36,080 nucleotides of DNA from Thiotrichaceae bacterium UBA973 (GTDB taxonomy: Bacteria; Pseudomonadota; Gammaproteobacteria; Eutrophobiales; Eutrophobiaceae): assembly GCA_002292815.1 (NCBI GenBank), contig DBBX01000021.1, positions 12,320 to 48,399 on the forward strand, written 5' to 3'. The notes beneath the pieces are model-generated. The model did not search any database and was not told the DNA's origin. It saw nothing but the letters and a program-made list of their open reading frames with translations. The position numbers and the translations under genes are program-made. Positions within the stretch are counted from its first letter, which is position 1, and every line of letters starts with the position of its first letter. Shown in pieces: positions 1 through 7,709 of the stretch.

Positions 1-1156
1 CAGTACCGCCACAATCAACATCCAGGTCAAGCTGTTCCCATGTACCGTAGATTTGGAAACCTGCACCAAAGTATTGCGTAACAGAAACACCAAAACGTTC
101 AACTTCAGAACCGGTTACACCAGTATCAGCAGCAGCAAACCCATCGTTATATGATCCATAGATTAAGCCTAATACTGTAGGTCCTAAGCTATTGAAATCA
201 CGCTTGATACCACCTTTGATGAAGTAAGAATCAACTTCATCACTGGTGAAAGTAGTAGCAGTAGTAGCAGGAGCACCATCAACTTCATCTTTCATGTAAG
301 AGACGTTGATAAAGAGTCCGGTACCCGGATCCATCAAACCACCAGTTACCTGGAAGGTCTCACCATCATCACCACCGATGACCGTTGAAGAGATTATGTT
401 ATAACCACCATGGATAGATGCCTTCAAACCAGCAACATCACCGTCCCATTTAGCAGCGATATCATAGATATCATCATTAGCATAACCAACAGCGACCTTG
501 ATGCCAGCAAAAGCAGGTAGGTCATAGCGAATACCGTTACGATATACACCATTACAGTCAAAACCTATACCTAAACCACTTGTTCTACAAGTAAGGTTAG
601 ATCCCCAAGTAGTGTTAGCTGCTCCCGCACCTAAACCTTGAATGGTAAAGCCATTACCACGGAACACTGGGCTTACACTGGTCCATAAGGTCACACTTGG
701 ATCCGCTAATACAGCGATGTTATCCGTTGGCATGGACTGAGTACCCCAGGTCAACTTACCGAAGGCACCACTAAGGAATATGTTATTGCCCAACAAGCCA
801 ATATCTGATCCAAAGTCGTTGATGTCACCTGTGTTTGCCTGTGTACCAAACAAAAGAGGGGTAATACCGTTATTAGCGCCTAAGCCGTTGACTGGTTCCA
901 CTGAAACTTCAAAACCAGCGGTTAGACCACTATTTGGCAACTCTTGCGTACCAATAAAGTTGATACGCGTAGCAAGTGTAGTACCGTTGTCTTGAACGAC
1001 AGAAACATCACTGCTATTGCCATCATCATAGTAATACATACCTTCGTTGACCCAACCTGAGATATTAACTTCCCCAGCTGTAGCAACTTGTGAAAAAGGC
1101 AGCATTGCTGTCATGGCAACAAGACTGGCTCTTTTTAATAGTTTAGTTTTATTCAC
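1..1156 (-). CDS. Outer-membrane porin, N-terminal part (cut by left window edge)
   Basis: The minus-strand frame is open from a GTG at 1156-1154 to the left edge, about 385 codons. The GTG start is chosen because a strong ribosome site (AAGGAGGAAT, plus strand 1162-1171) sits eight bases upstream and the protein then begins with a clean signal peptide (NKTKLLKRASLVAMTAMLPF, cleaved near VATA-GEV). The mature part opens GEVNISGWVNEGMYYYDDG and continues with alternating, Gly/Asn/Asp-rich, Tyr- and Phe-ending strands such as LTWGTQSMPTDNIAVLADPS, typical of trimeric general porins of Gram-negative bacteria. The C-terminal aromatic residue lies outside the window. It would let small solutes cross the outer membrane. 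Pore selectivity cannot be judged; its position beside a quinoprotein cluster hints at alcohol or small-solute entry, but that is inference. Confidence 0.85.
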   Translation of the reverse strand, partial: MNKTKLLKRASLVAMTAMLPFSQVATAGEVNISGWVNEGMYYYDDGNSSDVSVVQDNGTTLATRINFIGTQELPNSGLTAGFEVSVEPVNGLGANNGITPLLFGTQANTGDINDFGSDIGLLGNNIFLSGAFGKLTWGTQSMPTDNIAVLADPSVTLWTSVSPVFRGNGFTIQGLGAGAANTTWGSNLTCRTSGLGIGFDCNGVYRNGIRYDLPAFAGIKVAVGYANDDIYDIAAKWDGDVAGLKASIHGGYNIISSTVIGGDDGETFQVTGGLMDPGTGLFINVSYMKDEVDGAPATTATTFTSDEVDSYFIKGGIKRDFNSLGPTVLGLIYGSYNDGFAAADTGVTGSEVERFGVSVTQYFGAGFQIYGTWEQLDLDVDCGGT

Positions 1157-1355
1157 GTTGTATTCCTCCTTAAGAAAATACAATTATTTATAATTTACAT
1201 CTCTAGAGATAAAAATTGGCCTCCCCAGCCTCGTTTCCCCTAATTCTTAGTTTCAACAAGTCTTTTGAAGCTATATCTTATATAGCTCGACAAGCCATTA
1301 ATAAGACATGTGAGAAAATACTACAGAATTCCAAGTGTTGCAAACATTTATTGAT

Positions 1356-1400
1356 ATTAAAACAACAAAAGTCATAGCCACTAAATATTGTTGTTTTAAT
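1356..1400. repeat. Perfect 13-bp inverted repeat, 19-base loop
   Basis: The left arm 1356-1368 (ATTAAAACAACAA) is exactly complementary to the right arm 1388-1400, with a 19-base spacer. It is AT-rich and is not followed by a T tract on the minus strand that would make it a standard terminator. It could be a large operator for the porin or a transcript-end structure for the metallohydrolase operon. Confidence 0.6.
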
Positions 1401-1492
1401 GCTACAGCCTCGCTCTAGGCCTTATATTTATTAACTAAACGCTTAGACGGATATTTTTTAATCCATCAATAGCCCAATCATAAATCAACAAC

Positions 1493-1510
1493 TGTTGCAC
1501 AAAAGCAACA
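1493..1510. promoter_or_regulatory. Candidate operator dyad TGTTGC-N6-GCAACA
   Basis: An 18-bp element with perfect 6-bp arms, about 340 bp upstream of the porin start. A related dyad, GTTGC-N8-GCAAC, lies at 22754-22771 between the AOR operon and the AAA-less regulator, and a single TGTTGC half-site lies near 1335. The repetition of the arms suggests a shared DNA-binding protein, unidentified here. Confidence 0.4.
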
Positions 1511-1761
1511 CGTCAAATTTCTTTATTATTTACAAGCGCTTACATTAGTTATTGTTGTTCTTTTAAAGTACGGGCTTGATCTCTAGACAATCCATTCTAG
1601 CGATTTTTTGAATTTATAATTGATGGAAATTACTGATAATGGATTAAATATATAAAATGAAAGGCTATTCAAAATTTTTCAGAGACCGCCTCTGCAATAT
1701 ATAGAATCACAACTATTTATATTAAAGCGCTTTTAAGACTTCAAGCAGCGGTAATTATCAC

Positions 1762-2748
1762 TCACTCAAAGTAAGCTTGTTCCATACCGGGATATAACTG
1801 AAGCACCCCGCGTTTGTATTCCTCATGCAGGATATCCAGCTCCTTAAACCTATCAGGCACTGTCAATTGTATCGCTTCGCTAACATCTAAACCGCTGTCC
1901 AAAGCAGACTGTAAGGTATCATGCAGCCAGGACAAATACTCTCGCGTCTGTATTATGGCCCTTTCATCGGTAGTGACCGGCCCATGGCCTGCTACCAGGT
2001 ATTTATAATCCAGTTTTTGAAGTTTACTGATACTCTCCAACCAATTTTTTATATTGGCATTTGCCACGGCGGGGGTTCGATTATGAAATATCAAATCACC
2101 CGCGAACAACACGCCCGTTGTGTGATCATAAATCGTCATATCAGAATCAGTATGACCATCAAGAGCAATTATTTCTATTTTATGTCCGCCAATCGTGATT
2201 ATTCCTGGTGTCACCACTTCGGTAGGTGGATAGGCTTCCGTTTCTTTCATCCAATCACCCACCAGGAGGTAAAGATTGTTATTAAGCGCCTCCCCTTGAG
2301 TGGTTATTGTATTAACTATTTCTTGCAAGCTTGCGATAGATACGTCTTTAAAAGCCTGATTACCAAGAAAGTGGTCTGGGTGATGATGTGTATTAAACAC
2401 TTTGATGATCGACAGGCCAGTTGTTGATTCAATGTATTCACGCATCTGTTTACCGTACAAATATGATGATCCAGTATCAATGACTATTACGCCACCGTTA
2501 GTCACGATATAAGCAGCATTGGCTATATTTCCGCCATTCTTTCTGGAAAAATACTTGGTAGAACCTATGAAAACATAGGTCCCCTTACCGACAGGTTCAG
2601 CCACTAGCTTGTAATCAAGTTCACTTGCATAGGACACAGTCATATTAATCGACACGAGCATCAGGGTAAGCAGGCTTGCTATTAACAGTCGACTTATATA
2701 ATCAGCATGTCTTTGTGCGAACGAAGAAACGTTGTTTGAACTATTCAT
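1762..2748 (-). CDS. Quinoprotein relay system zinc metallohydrolase (SoxH-like)
   Basis: This 328-residue metallo-beta-lactamase-fold protein has an N-terminal export segment (hydrophobic residues about 20-42) and is probably periplasmic. The zinc motif HxHxDH is visible as THHHPDHFLGN (His121, His123, Asp125, His126), followed by GHTDSD, AGDLIFHNRTP and the late AGHGP motif. It matches the SoxH-related family that co-occurs with PQQ dehydrogenases and SoxYZ-like carriers, called quinoprotein relay zinc metallohydrolase; the true substrate of that family is not established. The gene follows the SoxYZ-like gene by 64 bp on the same strand and is probably co-transcribed with it. The ATG at 2748 lacks a clear Shine-Dalgarno site, so a later start within the long n-region is possible. 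Confidence 0.87.
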   Translation of the reverse strand: MNSSNNVSSFAQRHADYISRLLIASLLTLMLVSINMTVSYASELDYKLVAEPVGKGTYVFIGSTKYFSRKNGGNIANAAYIVTNGGVIVIDTGSSYLYGKQMREYIESTTGLSIIKVFNTHHHPDHFLGNQAFKDVSIASLQEIVNTITTQGEALNNNLYLLVGDWMKETEAYPPTEVVTPGIITIGGHKIEIIALDGHTDSDMTIYDHTTGVLFAGDLIFHNRTPAVANANIKNWLESISKLQKLDYKYLVAGHGPVTTDERAIIQTREYLSWLHDTLQSALDSGLDVSEAIQLTVPDRFKELDILHEEYKRGVLQLYPGMEQAYFE

Positions 2749-2812
2749 ATTGAAGGTTAACCCGAAAAAAAGTAATGATTGATTACACTAAACAGCCCTG
2801 AAATAACCAGCG

Positions 2813-3604
2813 TTATTGCAGTACCTGGTTTATTAGATTGCCGTTATTATCACGGCCAGAAAGAATGATCCCCTGAAATTTTTTGCTTTCAAGATCGACA
2901 CTGAAAAATGGATTTTCACTGACTGGTTGATAGGATTCAATATGTGCTAACAATTCGCCATGATTGTCTTTTAACTCCAACGTTTCGATATAAAATTCCG
3001 GAATACCTGGCGCTAGCCCCGTATCCATGGGGTGCATGATACGAAAACGTAATCTGTCGGGCTTATCTGCCCGCGACCAAAGACGTGATTTAACATTGCC
3101 CAGCGTTTCCGTCCAGTTTGCTAGACTACGGCCAACACTTGGCGCAGTACAACCACCACCAGTTGCATCCAACCACTGACCACCGACATGCCAGACACCA
3201 TCTTTGGTACGAGCTGCGGCTCGTACTGGTGTAGATTGTTGAACTTTAAATCGAAAGGCGATAAAAGGTTCGATCTTGCCAGGATAAAAATTCAAAATTT
3301 TCTGAATAGGGTTCAGATCGGCAAACACCCTGATTTCTTCTATTTCACCAATGCCCTCAACCTTTACTGAAACAGGTACATTCATAGGATCTTCAGCCAT
3401 ATCAGGCACAACAACTTTCACCCGATCATCGAACACTACTTTTTCATTGGCCAACATCATTTTATGCACTGTCTTCCAGGTTGGTCCATCTAGTGGGTCC
3501 ACTAATGTCTGACTATAGACAGCATTAATACTGAGCATAAAACAAAGATTAAAAACTATTATGCAGTTAACTATTTTTAGTTTGTTTAACATTAAATTTT
3601 TCAT
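2813..3604 (-). CDS. Quinoprotein-associated fused SoxYZ-like carrier protein
   Basis: This 263-residue protein has a signal peptide (hydrophobic residues about 10-28, cleavage near VYS-QT). Residues about 35-155 resemble SoxY and end in GGGC (Cys152), where SoxY carries its swinging-arm cysteine within a GGC motif; residues about 165-260 resemble SoxZ (LRFRIMHPMDTGLAPG, then PYxPVSENPFFS-type strands). SoxY and SoxZ are normally separate proteins, so this is the fused form seen beside PQQ dehydrogenases. By analogy Cys152 would carry a covalent intermediate in the periplasm and the neighbouring metallohydrolase would release it; that is inference. It is the first gene of a two-gene unit, 133 bp downstream of the sigma-54 activator gene, with no clear sigma-54 promoter of its own in that gap. 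Confidence 0.85.
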   Translation of the reverse strand: MKNLMLNKLKIVNCIIVFNLCFMLSINAVYSQTLVDPLDGPTWKTVHKMMLANEKVVFDDRVKVVVPDMAEDPMNVPVSVKVEGIGEIEEIRVFADLNPIQKILNFYPGKIEPFIAFRFKVQQSTPVRAAARTKDGVWHVGGQWLDATGGGCTAPSVGRSLANWTETLGNVKSRLWSRADKPDRLRFRIMHPMDTGLAPGIPEFYIETLELKDNHGELLAHIESYQPVSENPFFSVDLESKKFQGIILSGRDNNGNLINQVLQ

Positions 3605-3737
3605 GTTCTATTAGTCATGTTTTATTGATAACAGTTTCATCTAATATAGTTTTCTGGATTTAGCTTTCCAAGAAACATATAAAGCAGACTGTGTGATACA
3701 GGGAAAAGTAATTGTTTGTGCTATGGCTATTAGATTT

Positions 3738-5738
3738 CTAATCTTTTGAGGCGGTTGAGTTCCTATCAAGATTATATTTTTTCATCTTGAGGTACAAAGT
3801 ACTTTTAGCAATGCCTAGATGGTGAGCAGCCTTTGTCAGGTTTCCTTCCTTTGTCTTAATTGCAGAGATAATGATAAGACGTTCTGCATCATCAATACTG
3901 AGATTACTTTCATTAGATAAAGCATCTTTGATAGAAGAAGAAGTCGTCTGATTATTTTTGCTAAACTGAAATTCCCCAGGCAAATCTTCCAGTGATACCA
4001 TATCTGTTTGACACATCAATACCGAGCATTCAACAATATTACGTAGCTCACGAATATTTCCAGGCCATTCATATTCTGTCAAAACCTTAATAAATTCAGG
4101 AGCGAATGTTTTTGCCTGGGTCCCATCTCGCTCTGCTATTTCCTTAGCAAAGAAATGTATTAGCGTTTCAATGTCATTCTCACGCTCACGTAGAGCAGGA
4201 ATAGAGAGTGTTATTACTGAGATACGATAAAATAAATCCATACGGAAAAGACCTTCTTTCACATCTAGATTTAAATCGCGATTTGTTGCAACAAGCACCC
4301 GAAAATTTACTTTACGTTGCTGATGATCGCCCAGACGACATATTTCACCTTCTTGCAGAACGCGCAAAAAATTAGCCTGAATATCCAATGGCAATTCACC
4401 AATCTCGTCCAGAAAAAGAGTGCCGCCGTCGGCTGCTTCTATCTTGCCTTTTTTACCGCCGCGGACAGCGCCGGTAAAAGCACCTTCGACGTAACCAAAT
4501 AGCTCACTGGTAATTAAATCTCGTGACAAGCCCCCGCAGTTCAATGTAATCAGAGGTCCTTTACTATTAGCCCCAGCTGCATGGATTGCTTTAGCAAACA
4601 TCTCCTTACCAACACCCGTTTCTCCCTGTATCAATATTGGTACCGGAAGACCTGCCAAGCGTTGTGCTTTGTCGATCGTTTTTTTCAATGCCGCACTTGA
4701 ACCAACAATATCCTCAAAATATTTTCCATCATCACTTAATGGTGCTCTGCTACTAAGCGTAGTCTTTGACGAGCCTACATAAACAGCATGTGGCGATGGG
4801 ATTATTAGCATGCTACCGAGTTTATCCTGCCCTTCCATGACAGGTTCAATCCATTCATTTCGAAGCCATTCCGCCTCAAGCATTTTTGACTCGCTATTAT
4901 TAATATCATGAATAAAATTCTTCCCATTGTTCTTTAAGTCAACTCCACGCATAGCCAGATTTGAAGCAACATTCTCATTTGCTCTAACCAAATAACCGTA
5001 ATTATCCAGTAGCATCAATGCATCATTTGTCGGCGAAGAAAAAATCGAGACTGCCGCATTTAACAAACGATTTTTTTCCTCTAATTTTATACCCACAAGC
5101 CTGCTTTCTATCCTGCCAGCAGCTTCAACTACTAATGCTTGGGTGTGATAATTAAAATCACTTGTTAACCCTGATAGATCCAGGGCGCCTATTATTTCCT
5201 GGCTGCCAGGATCTCTGATCACCATGGCAGAGCAAGTCCAGGATTTTATCCCTTCGCAAAAGTGCTCTGAGGTATTAATTTGTATTGGCATGCCAACGGA
5301 TAGAACCGTTCCGATTGCATTCGTGCCGGCGGCACGCTCGCTCCAGTTTGCCCTGACTGCCAGTCGAATATCATGACCATCTTCAACCGTTTTGCGATCA
5401 CCCTCGACATGTAAACAAATACCATTTCTATCGGCCAAAATCATCATCGAGCCTGATCCTGCAAGCAAGTCACGCGCATGTTCCATTACCGGTTTAGCCG
5501 CTTCTACCAATTGTGCATTGTCTTTAAGAAGTGATTGGTAGGTTTTGTCATTAACGCTCAAACGAGTTTTACTGCTTGAAGGGTCTACACCATCTTCCAG
5601 ACACCTTGCCCATGAATCACTTATAATTTTACGAATCGAATTTTTGGGGAGTTCGCCGCAATTAACATATCTGTCCCAAGCCAAGTCTACTTTTCCAGGA
5701 TTGATGTTAAATGGCGTAGGTTTATAAAAATTCTTCAT
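3738..5738 (-). CDS. Sigma-54-dependent activator of AcoR/AcxR type (GAF-AAA+-Fis)
   Basis: This 666-residue regulator has an AcoR-like N-terminal segment and GAF domain (about 20-215, with WSERAAGTNAIGT), a PAS-like linker (about 225-325), an AAA+ sigma-54 interaction domain (about 342-565) and a Fis-type helix-turn-helix (about 632-656). Walker A is GETGVGKE (372-379), the sigma-54 contact loop is GAFTGA (419-424) and Walker B is TLFLDEIGE (440-448), so the ATPase looks complete. Such proteins sense a small metabolite (acetoin, alcohols, acetone) through the GAF domain. Acetone carboxylase operons elsewhere have an AcxR regulator of this class; here two sigma-54 promoters lie upstream of the alcohol dehydrogenase and acxABC, so it is the best candidate to activate both. 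Its own upstream region holds the same candidate binding element (5878-5894), suggesting autoregulation. Confidence 0.9.
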   Translation of the reverse strand: MKNFYKPTPFNINPGKVDLAWDRYVNCGELPKNSIRKIISDSWARCLEDGVDPSSSKTRLSVNDKTYQSLLKDNAQLVEAAKPVMEHARDLLAGSGSMMILADRNGICLHVEGDRKTVEDGHDIRLAVRANWSERAAGTNAIGTVLSVGMPIQINTSEHFCEGIKSWTCSAMVIRDPGSQEIIGALDLSGLTSDFNYHTQALVVEAAGRIESRLVGIKLEEKNRLLNAAVSIFSSPTNDALMLLDNYGYLVRANENVASNLAMRGVDLKNNGKNFIHDINNSESKMLEAEWLRNEWIEPVMEGQDKLGSMLIIPSPHAVYVGSSKTTLSSRAPLSDDGKYFEDIVGSSAALKKTIDKAQRLAGLPVPILIQGETGVGKEMFAKAIHAAGANSKGPLITLNCGGLSRDLITSELFGYVEGAFTGAVRGGKKGKIEAADGGTLFLDEIGELPLDIQANFLRVLQEGEICRLGDHQQRKVNFRVLVATNRDLNLDVKEGLFRMDLFYRISVITLSIPALRERENDIETLIHFFAKEIAERDGTQAKTFAPEFIKVLTEYEWPGNIRELRNIVECSVLMCQTDMVSLEDLPGEFQFSKNNQTTSSSIKDALSNESNLSIDDAERLIIISAIKTKEGNLTKAAHHLGIAKSTLYLKMKKYNLDRNSTASKD

Positions 5739-5877
5739 AAGTAATTCGCCTTACATTTACTGATTTCTAACGAGCGCTTCCAACCATAATAACTTCATAT
5801 CGCGCCATTGTGATTTCTGGAACACTGCTGATGTTTTATCCGCGTAGATCTTTGCCTACTCAATTCAAGTGTCAGAA

Positions 5878-5894
5878 CGTATGATTATCGTACA
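5878..5894. promoter_or_regulatory. Candidate activator-binding dyad CGTATGA-TTA-TCGTACA
   Basis: The halves CGTATGA and TCGTACA are near-complementary around a 3-base centre. The element lies about 140 bp upstream of the sigma-54 activator start. A 14-of-16 match occurs at 15311-15326 upstream of the acxABC sigma-54 promoter, and both half-sites recur at 9706-9740 upstream of the alcohol dehydrogenase promoter. The likely ligand protein is the activator encoded at 3738-5738; this is inference. Confidence 0.5.
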
Positions 5895-6054
5895 CCTCGA
5901 ATCCGCCTTAATCAAGCGCATCCCGCTCCGTATTGAGACCTAGCCGACTGGAAGGAAGTAAATTTTGTAGAACTATTCTTTAGTCACGCTGTTTACAAGG
6001 TATGGGGCTTTCTGTCAGGACAGCAATTGCTGATTCTGATGCGTCGGAGGTGCG

Positions 6055-6089
6055 ATGTGTGTTCGCTGATATTTAGCGCAAACACACAT
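6055..6089. repeat. Long hairpin: 9-bp outer stem plus 4-bp inner stem
   Basis: ATGTGTGTT (6055-6063) pairs exactly with AACACACAT (6081-6089); inside, CGCT (6064-6067) pairs with AGCG (6075-6078), leaving a 2-base bulge and a 7-base loop. It lies about 75 bp past the end of the binding-protein gene. No T tract follows on the minus strand, so it may stabilise the transcript end or serve as a protein site rather than act as a classic terminator. Confidence 0.5.
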
Positions 6090-6165
6090 GCCTAATCAAT
6101 GAATGTTAAACAAACTTTGTCACTCTCGACAGACAGTCATTAAAACCATCTACCGATCAGCAACT

Positions 6166-7038
6166 CTACTCCTGCGGATAATTTATTATTGCTGCTGGAA
6201 TGTGATAACTAGCACCGTGCTTGTTAAAAATCTTCTTAATTGTGCCATCAAGTATCAATTTATTCATCGATGCCGTAATTGATTTTGTTAAATCTTTATT
6301 AGTCGCCTTAACCGCCAGCCCTAAATCCCAAGACGCTTTTGCTATACCCGGCATTGTCATAAGACCAATCTGATAATTCTCTTTGGCATCCCCCAGCGCT
6401 GCTTCAATTTCAGTTCGAGTACCCATGACAGCTGTCAAATCTTCATCCTTCATTGCCTGAACCGCTTCTACTATCGAGTGGAAATGTACAACACTATTTC
6501 GAATCTGACCCCGAAAGGCACCTAGTAGATAACCATCAGCCATGGTGACGCGTTCAACACCAATTTTATTAGAGAAAAAAGCGGTTATTTGAGGGTTATT
6601 GCCAAGTTGTTTGGGATCAGCAGCCACCACTACCTGCTCTTCAGAATAAGGGGCAATAAAGTTGACCTTATCTTCCTGTTTGATAAGATTTTCATCATAA
6701 GGGACATGTAGCATGACATCCGATGGCGGTCCTGTGACATGATGCCCTTTCCAAACATAGACTCTTAAGTCATCCCCCAATGATTCATCTGCAAAAACTA
6801 AACGAATATTCGCTTTAAGCCCTAACTCTGCTGCTAAGGCCCTGGCGATATCAACATCGATACCCTCAGCTTTGCCATTCTCGGCTTGATATGAGTATGG
6901 CGGAAAATTATCGTAAGCAGCAAATTTAAGAATACCACTGGTTATCTTTGCATTGTTATCTGCAAAAGTCTGAATTGAAAAAAAACATAGTCCGAGAACG
7001 ACTATTGACAGCAAACGTTTAATTTTGAGTCCGCGCAT
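6166..7038 (-). CDS. Quinoprotein dehydrogenase-associated periplasmic binding protein (MxaJ/XoxJ-like)
   Basis: This 290-residue protein begins with a signal peptide (cleavage near TFA-DN) and then shows the bacterial solute-binding family 3 fold: LKFAAYDNFPPYSYQAENGK at its start, EGIDVDIARALAAELG, a central VMLHVPYDEN segment and a C-terminal IKKIFNKHGA. That pattern fits the MxaJ/XoxJ group found beside PQQ alcohol dehydrogenases, thought to help maturation or activation of the enzyme rather than import. The start is supported by GAGGA eight to nine bases upstream, located inside the end of the preceding cytochrome gene; the six-base gap implies co-transcription with it. Pseudomonas PedG, in the pedEFGH cluster, is a positional counterpart. 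Confidence 0.85.
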   Translation of the reverse strand: MRGLKIKRLLSIVVLGLCFFSIQTFADNNAKITSGILKFAAYDNFPPYSYQAENGKAEGIDVDIARALAAELGLKANIRLVFADESLGDDLRVYVWKGHHVTGPPSDVMLHVPYDENLIKQEDKVNFIAPYSEEQVVVAADPKQLGNNPQITAFFSNKIGVERVTMADGYLLGAFRGQIRNSVVHFHSIVEAVQAMKDEDLTAVMGTRTEIEAALGDAKENYQIGLMTMPGIAKASWDLGLAVKATNKDLTKSITASMNKLILDGTIKKIFNKHGASYHIPAAIINYPQE

Positions 7039-7044
7039 TTCTAT

Positions 7045-7488
7045 TTAGTCCTCTATTGCTATCGTCTCGATCCATGCCCAGATTGCCCATAAGGCTTCTT
7101 GACTAAATGGCCCACCATCGGTTTCTGCGAATACCGGCATATAGGTAATACCATTTCTCACAGCGCCTTTACGGACTCGCATAACATACCAGGCATCGTC
7201 TTCAGCATCATGTTTCATTTTTCTTAAATCTGGATTTATACCACCTGACATACCACCAATGCCATGACATCGCGCACAATTCTGGCCATAAGCAGCTTCG
7301 CCAACTTTTATAGCAGTTTCATTACCCGAATAAGGGTTTCTTTCCAACCATTCGTCACCGAGCTTTTCCAATCCATCGATGTCAATCGGTTGTGGTGCAA
7401 TATCGCCATGAGCAAAAGTACTCACTGAAAAAGTTAATATTGAACAAATTAAAAAGATAGAAGATAAAATATTATTACGCTGTTTCAT
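7045..7488 (-). CDS. pedF: Cytochrome c-550, PedF-like electron acceptor of PQQ dehydrogenase
   Basis: This 147-residue protein has a signal peptide cleaved after TFA and a single haem c site CARCH (Cys71, Cys74, His75) with a distal Met117 in ITYMPVF. The mature N-terminus HGDIAPQPIDIDGLEKLGDE and the segments SGGINPDLRK and MRVRKGAVRNG are typical of the PedF cytochrome c-550 family. It would take electrons one at a time from reduced PQQ in the periplasm and pass them to a terminal oxidase. It sits 221 bp downstream of the dehydrogenase gene, beyond a strong terminator hairpin (7632-7659), so its expression is either partial read-through or from its own promoter. It runs six bases ahead of the MxaJ-like gene. 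Confidence 0.9.
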   Translation of the reverse strand: MKQRNNILSSIFLICSILTFSVSTFAHGDIAPQPIDIDGLEKLGDEWLERNPYSGNETAIKVGEAAYGQNCARCHGIGGMSGGINPDLRKMKHDAEDDAWYVMRVRKGAVRNGITYMPVFAETDGGPFSQEALWAIWAWIETIAIED

Positions 7489-7623
7489 AAGTTGTGATTC
7501 TCTTAATTTTAATAGGGTATTACATTATTGACCGTAGTGATTATCTCAAGTTCACTATGTAAAATGATATTGTGTTTAGAACGGATTTTAAATATAACGA
7601 AGCAAATTTCATTTATCAAACAT

Positions 7624-7659
7624 TTAAAATAATGAGGCCAACAATTACGTTGGCCTCAT
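7624..7659 (-). terminator. Intrinsic terminator after the PQQ alcohol dehydrogenase
   Basis: On the minus strand ATGAGGCCAAC (7659-7649) and GTTGGCCTCAT (7642-7632) form a perfect 11-bp stem with a 6-base loop, followed by TATTTT. It lies 50 bp past the dehydrogenase stop codon and should cut or reduce transcription into the cytochrome gene. Confidence 0.85.
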
Positions 7660-7709
7660 CATCAATACATTTATTAGGTAAAATACCTAATAATTACTAC
7701 AAGAACATA

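Larger units (their letters stand above)
1157..1761. other. 605-bp AT-rich intergenic region with several inverted repeats
   Basis: This stretch lies upstream of the porin and downstream of the metallohydrolase gene, both on the minus strand. I see no credible gene. It holds an 8-bp inverted repeat AGCTATAT/ATATAGCT with a 3-base spacer (1269-1287), a perfect 13-bp inverted repeat (1356-1368 with 1388-1400), the dyad TGTTGC-N6-GCAACA (1493-1510), a weak hairpin CAGAG-N5-CTCTG (1680-1694) just past the metallohydrolase, and AAAGCGCTTT near 1725. No sigma-54 signature was found for the porin. The length and symmetry suggest a regulated porin promoter, but no -35/-10 pair is convincing. Confidence 0.6.
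5739..6165. other. 427-bp intergenic region upstream of the sigma-54 activator gene
   Basis: No gene is supported here. The region carries a candidate activator-binding element at 5878-5894 and a long hairpin at 6055-6089. A short CTGTC-N2-GACAG repeat lies near 6012-6023. No -24/-12 element with correct spacing was found on the minus strand, so the regulator gene probably has a sigma-70 promoter that I cannot place. Confidence 0.6.

Noticed and set aside
1921..2427. 168-codon plus-strand open frame
   Set aside because: It lies entirely inside the metallohydrolase gene on the other strand, whose zinc motif and signal peptide are clear.
7533..7545. CGTAGTGATTATC upstream of the cytochrome gene as another activator site
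   Set aside because: It carries an extra base within the half-site and lacks the second half, so it does not match the other elements.
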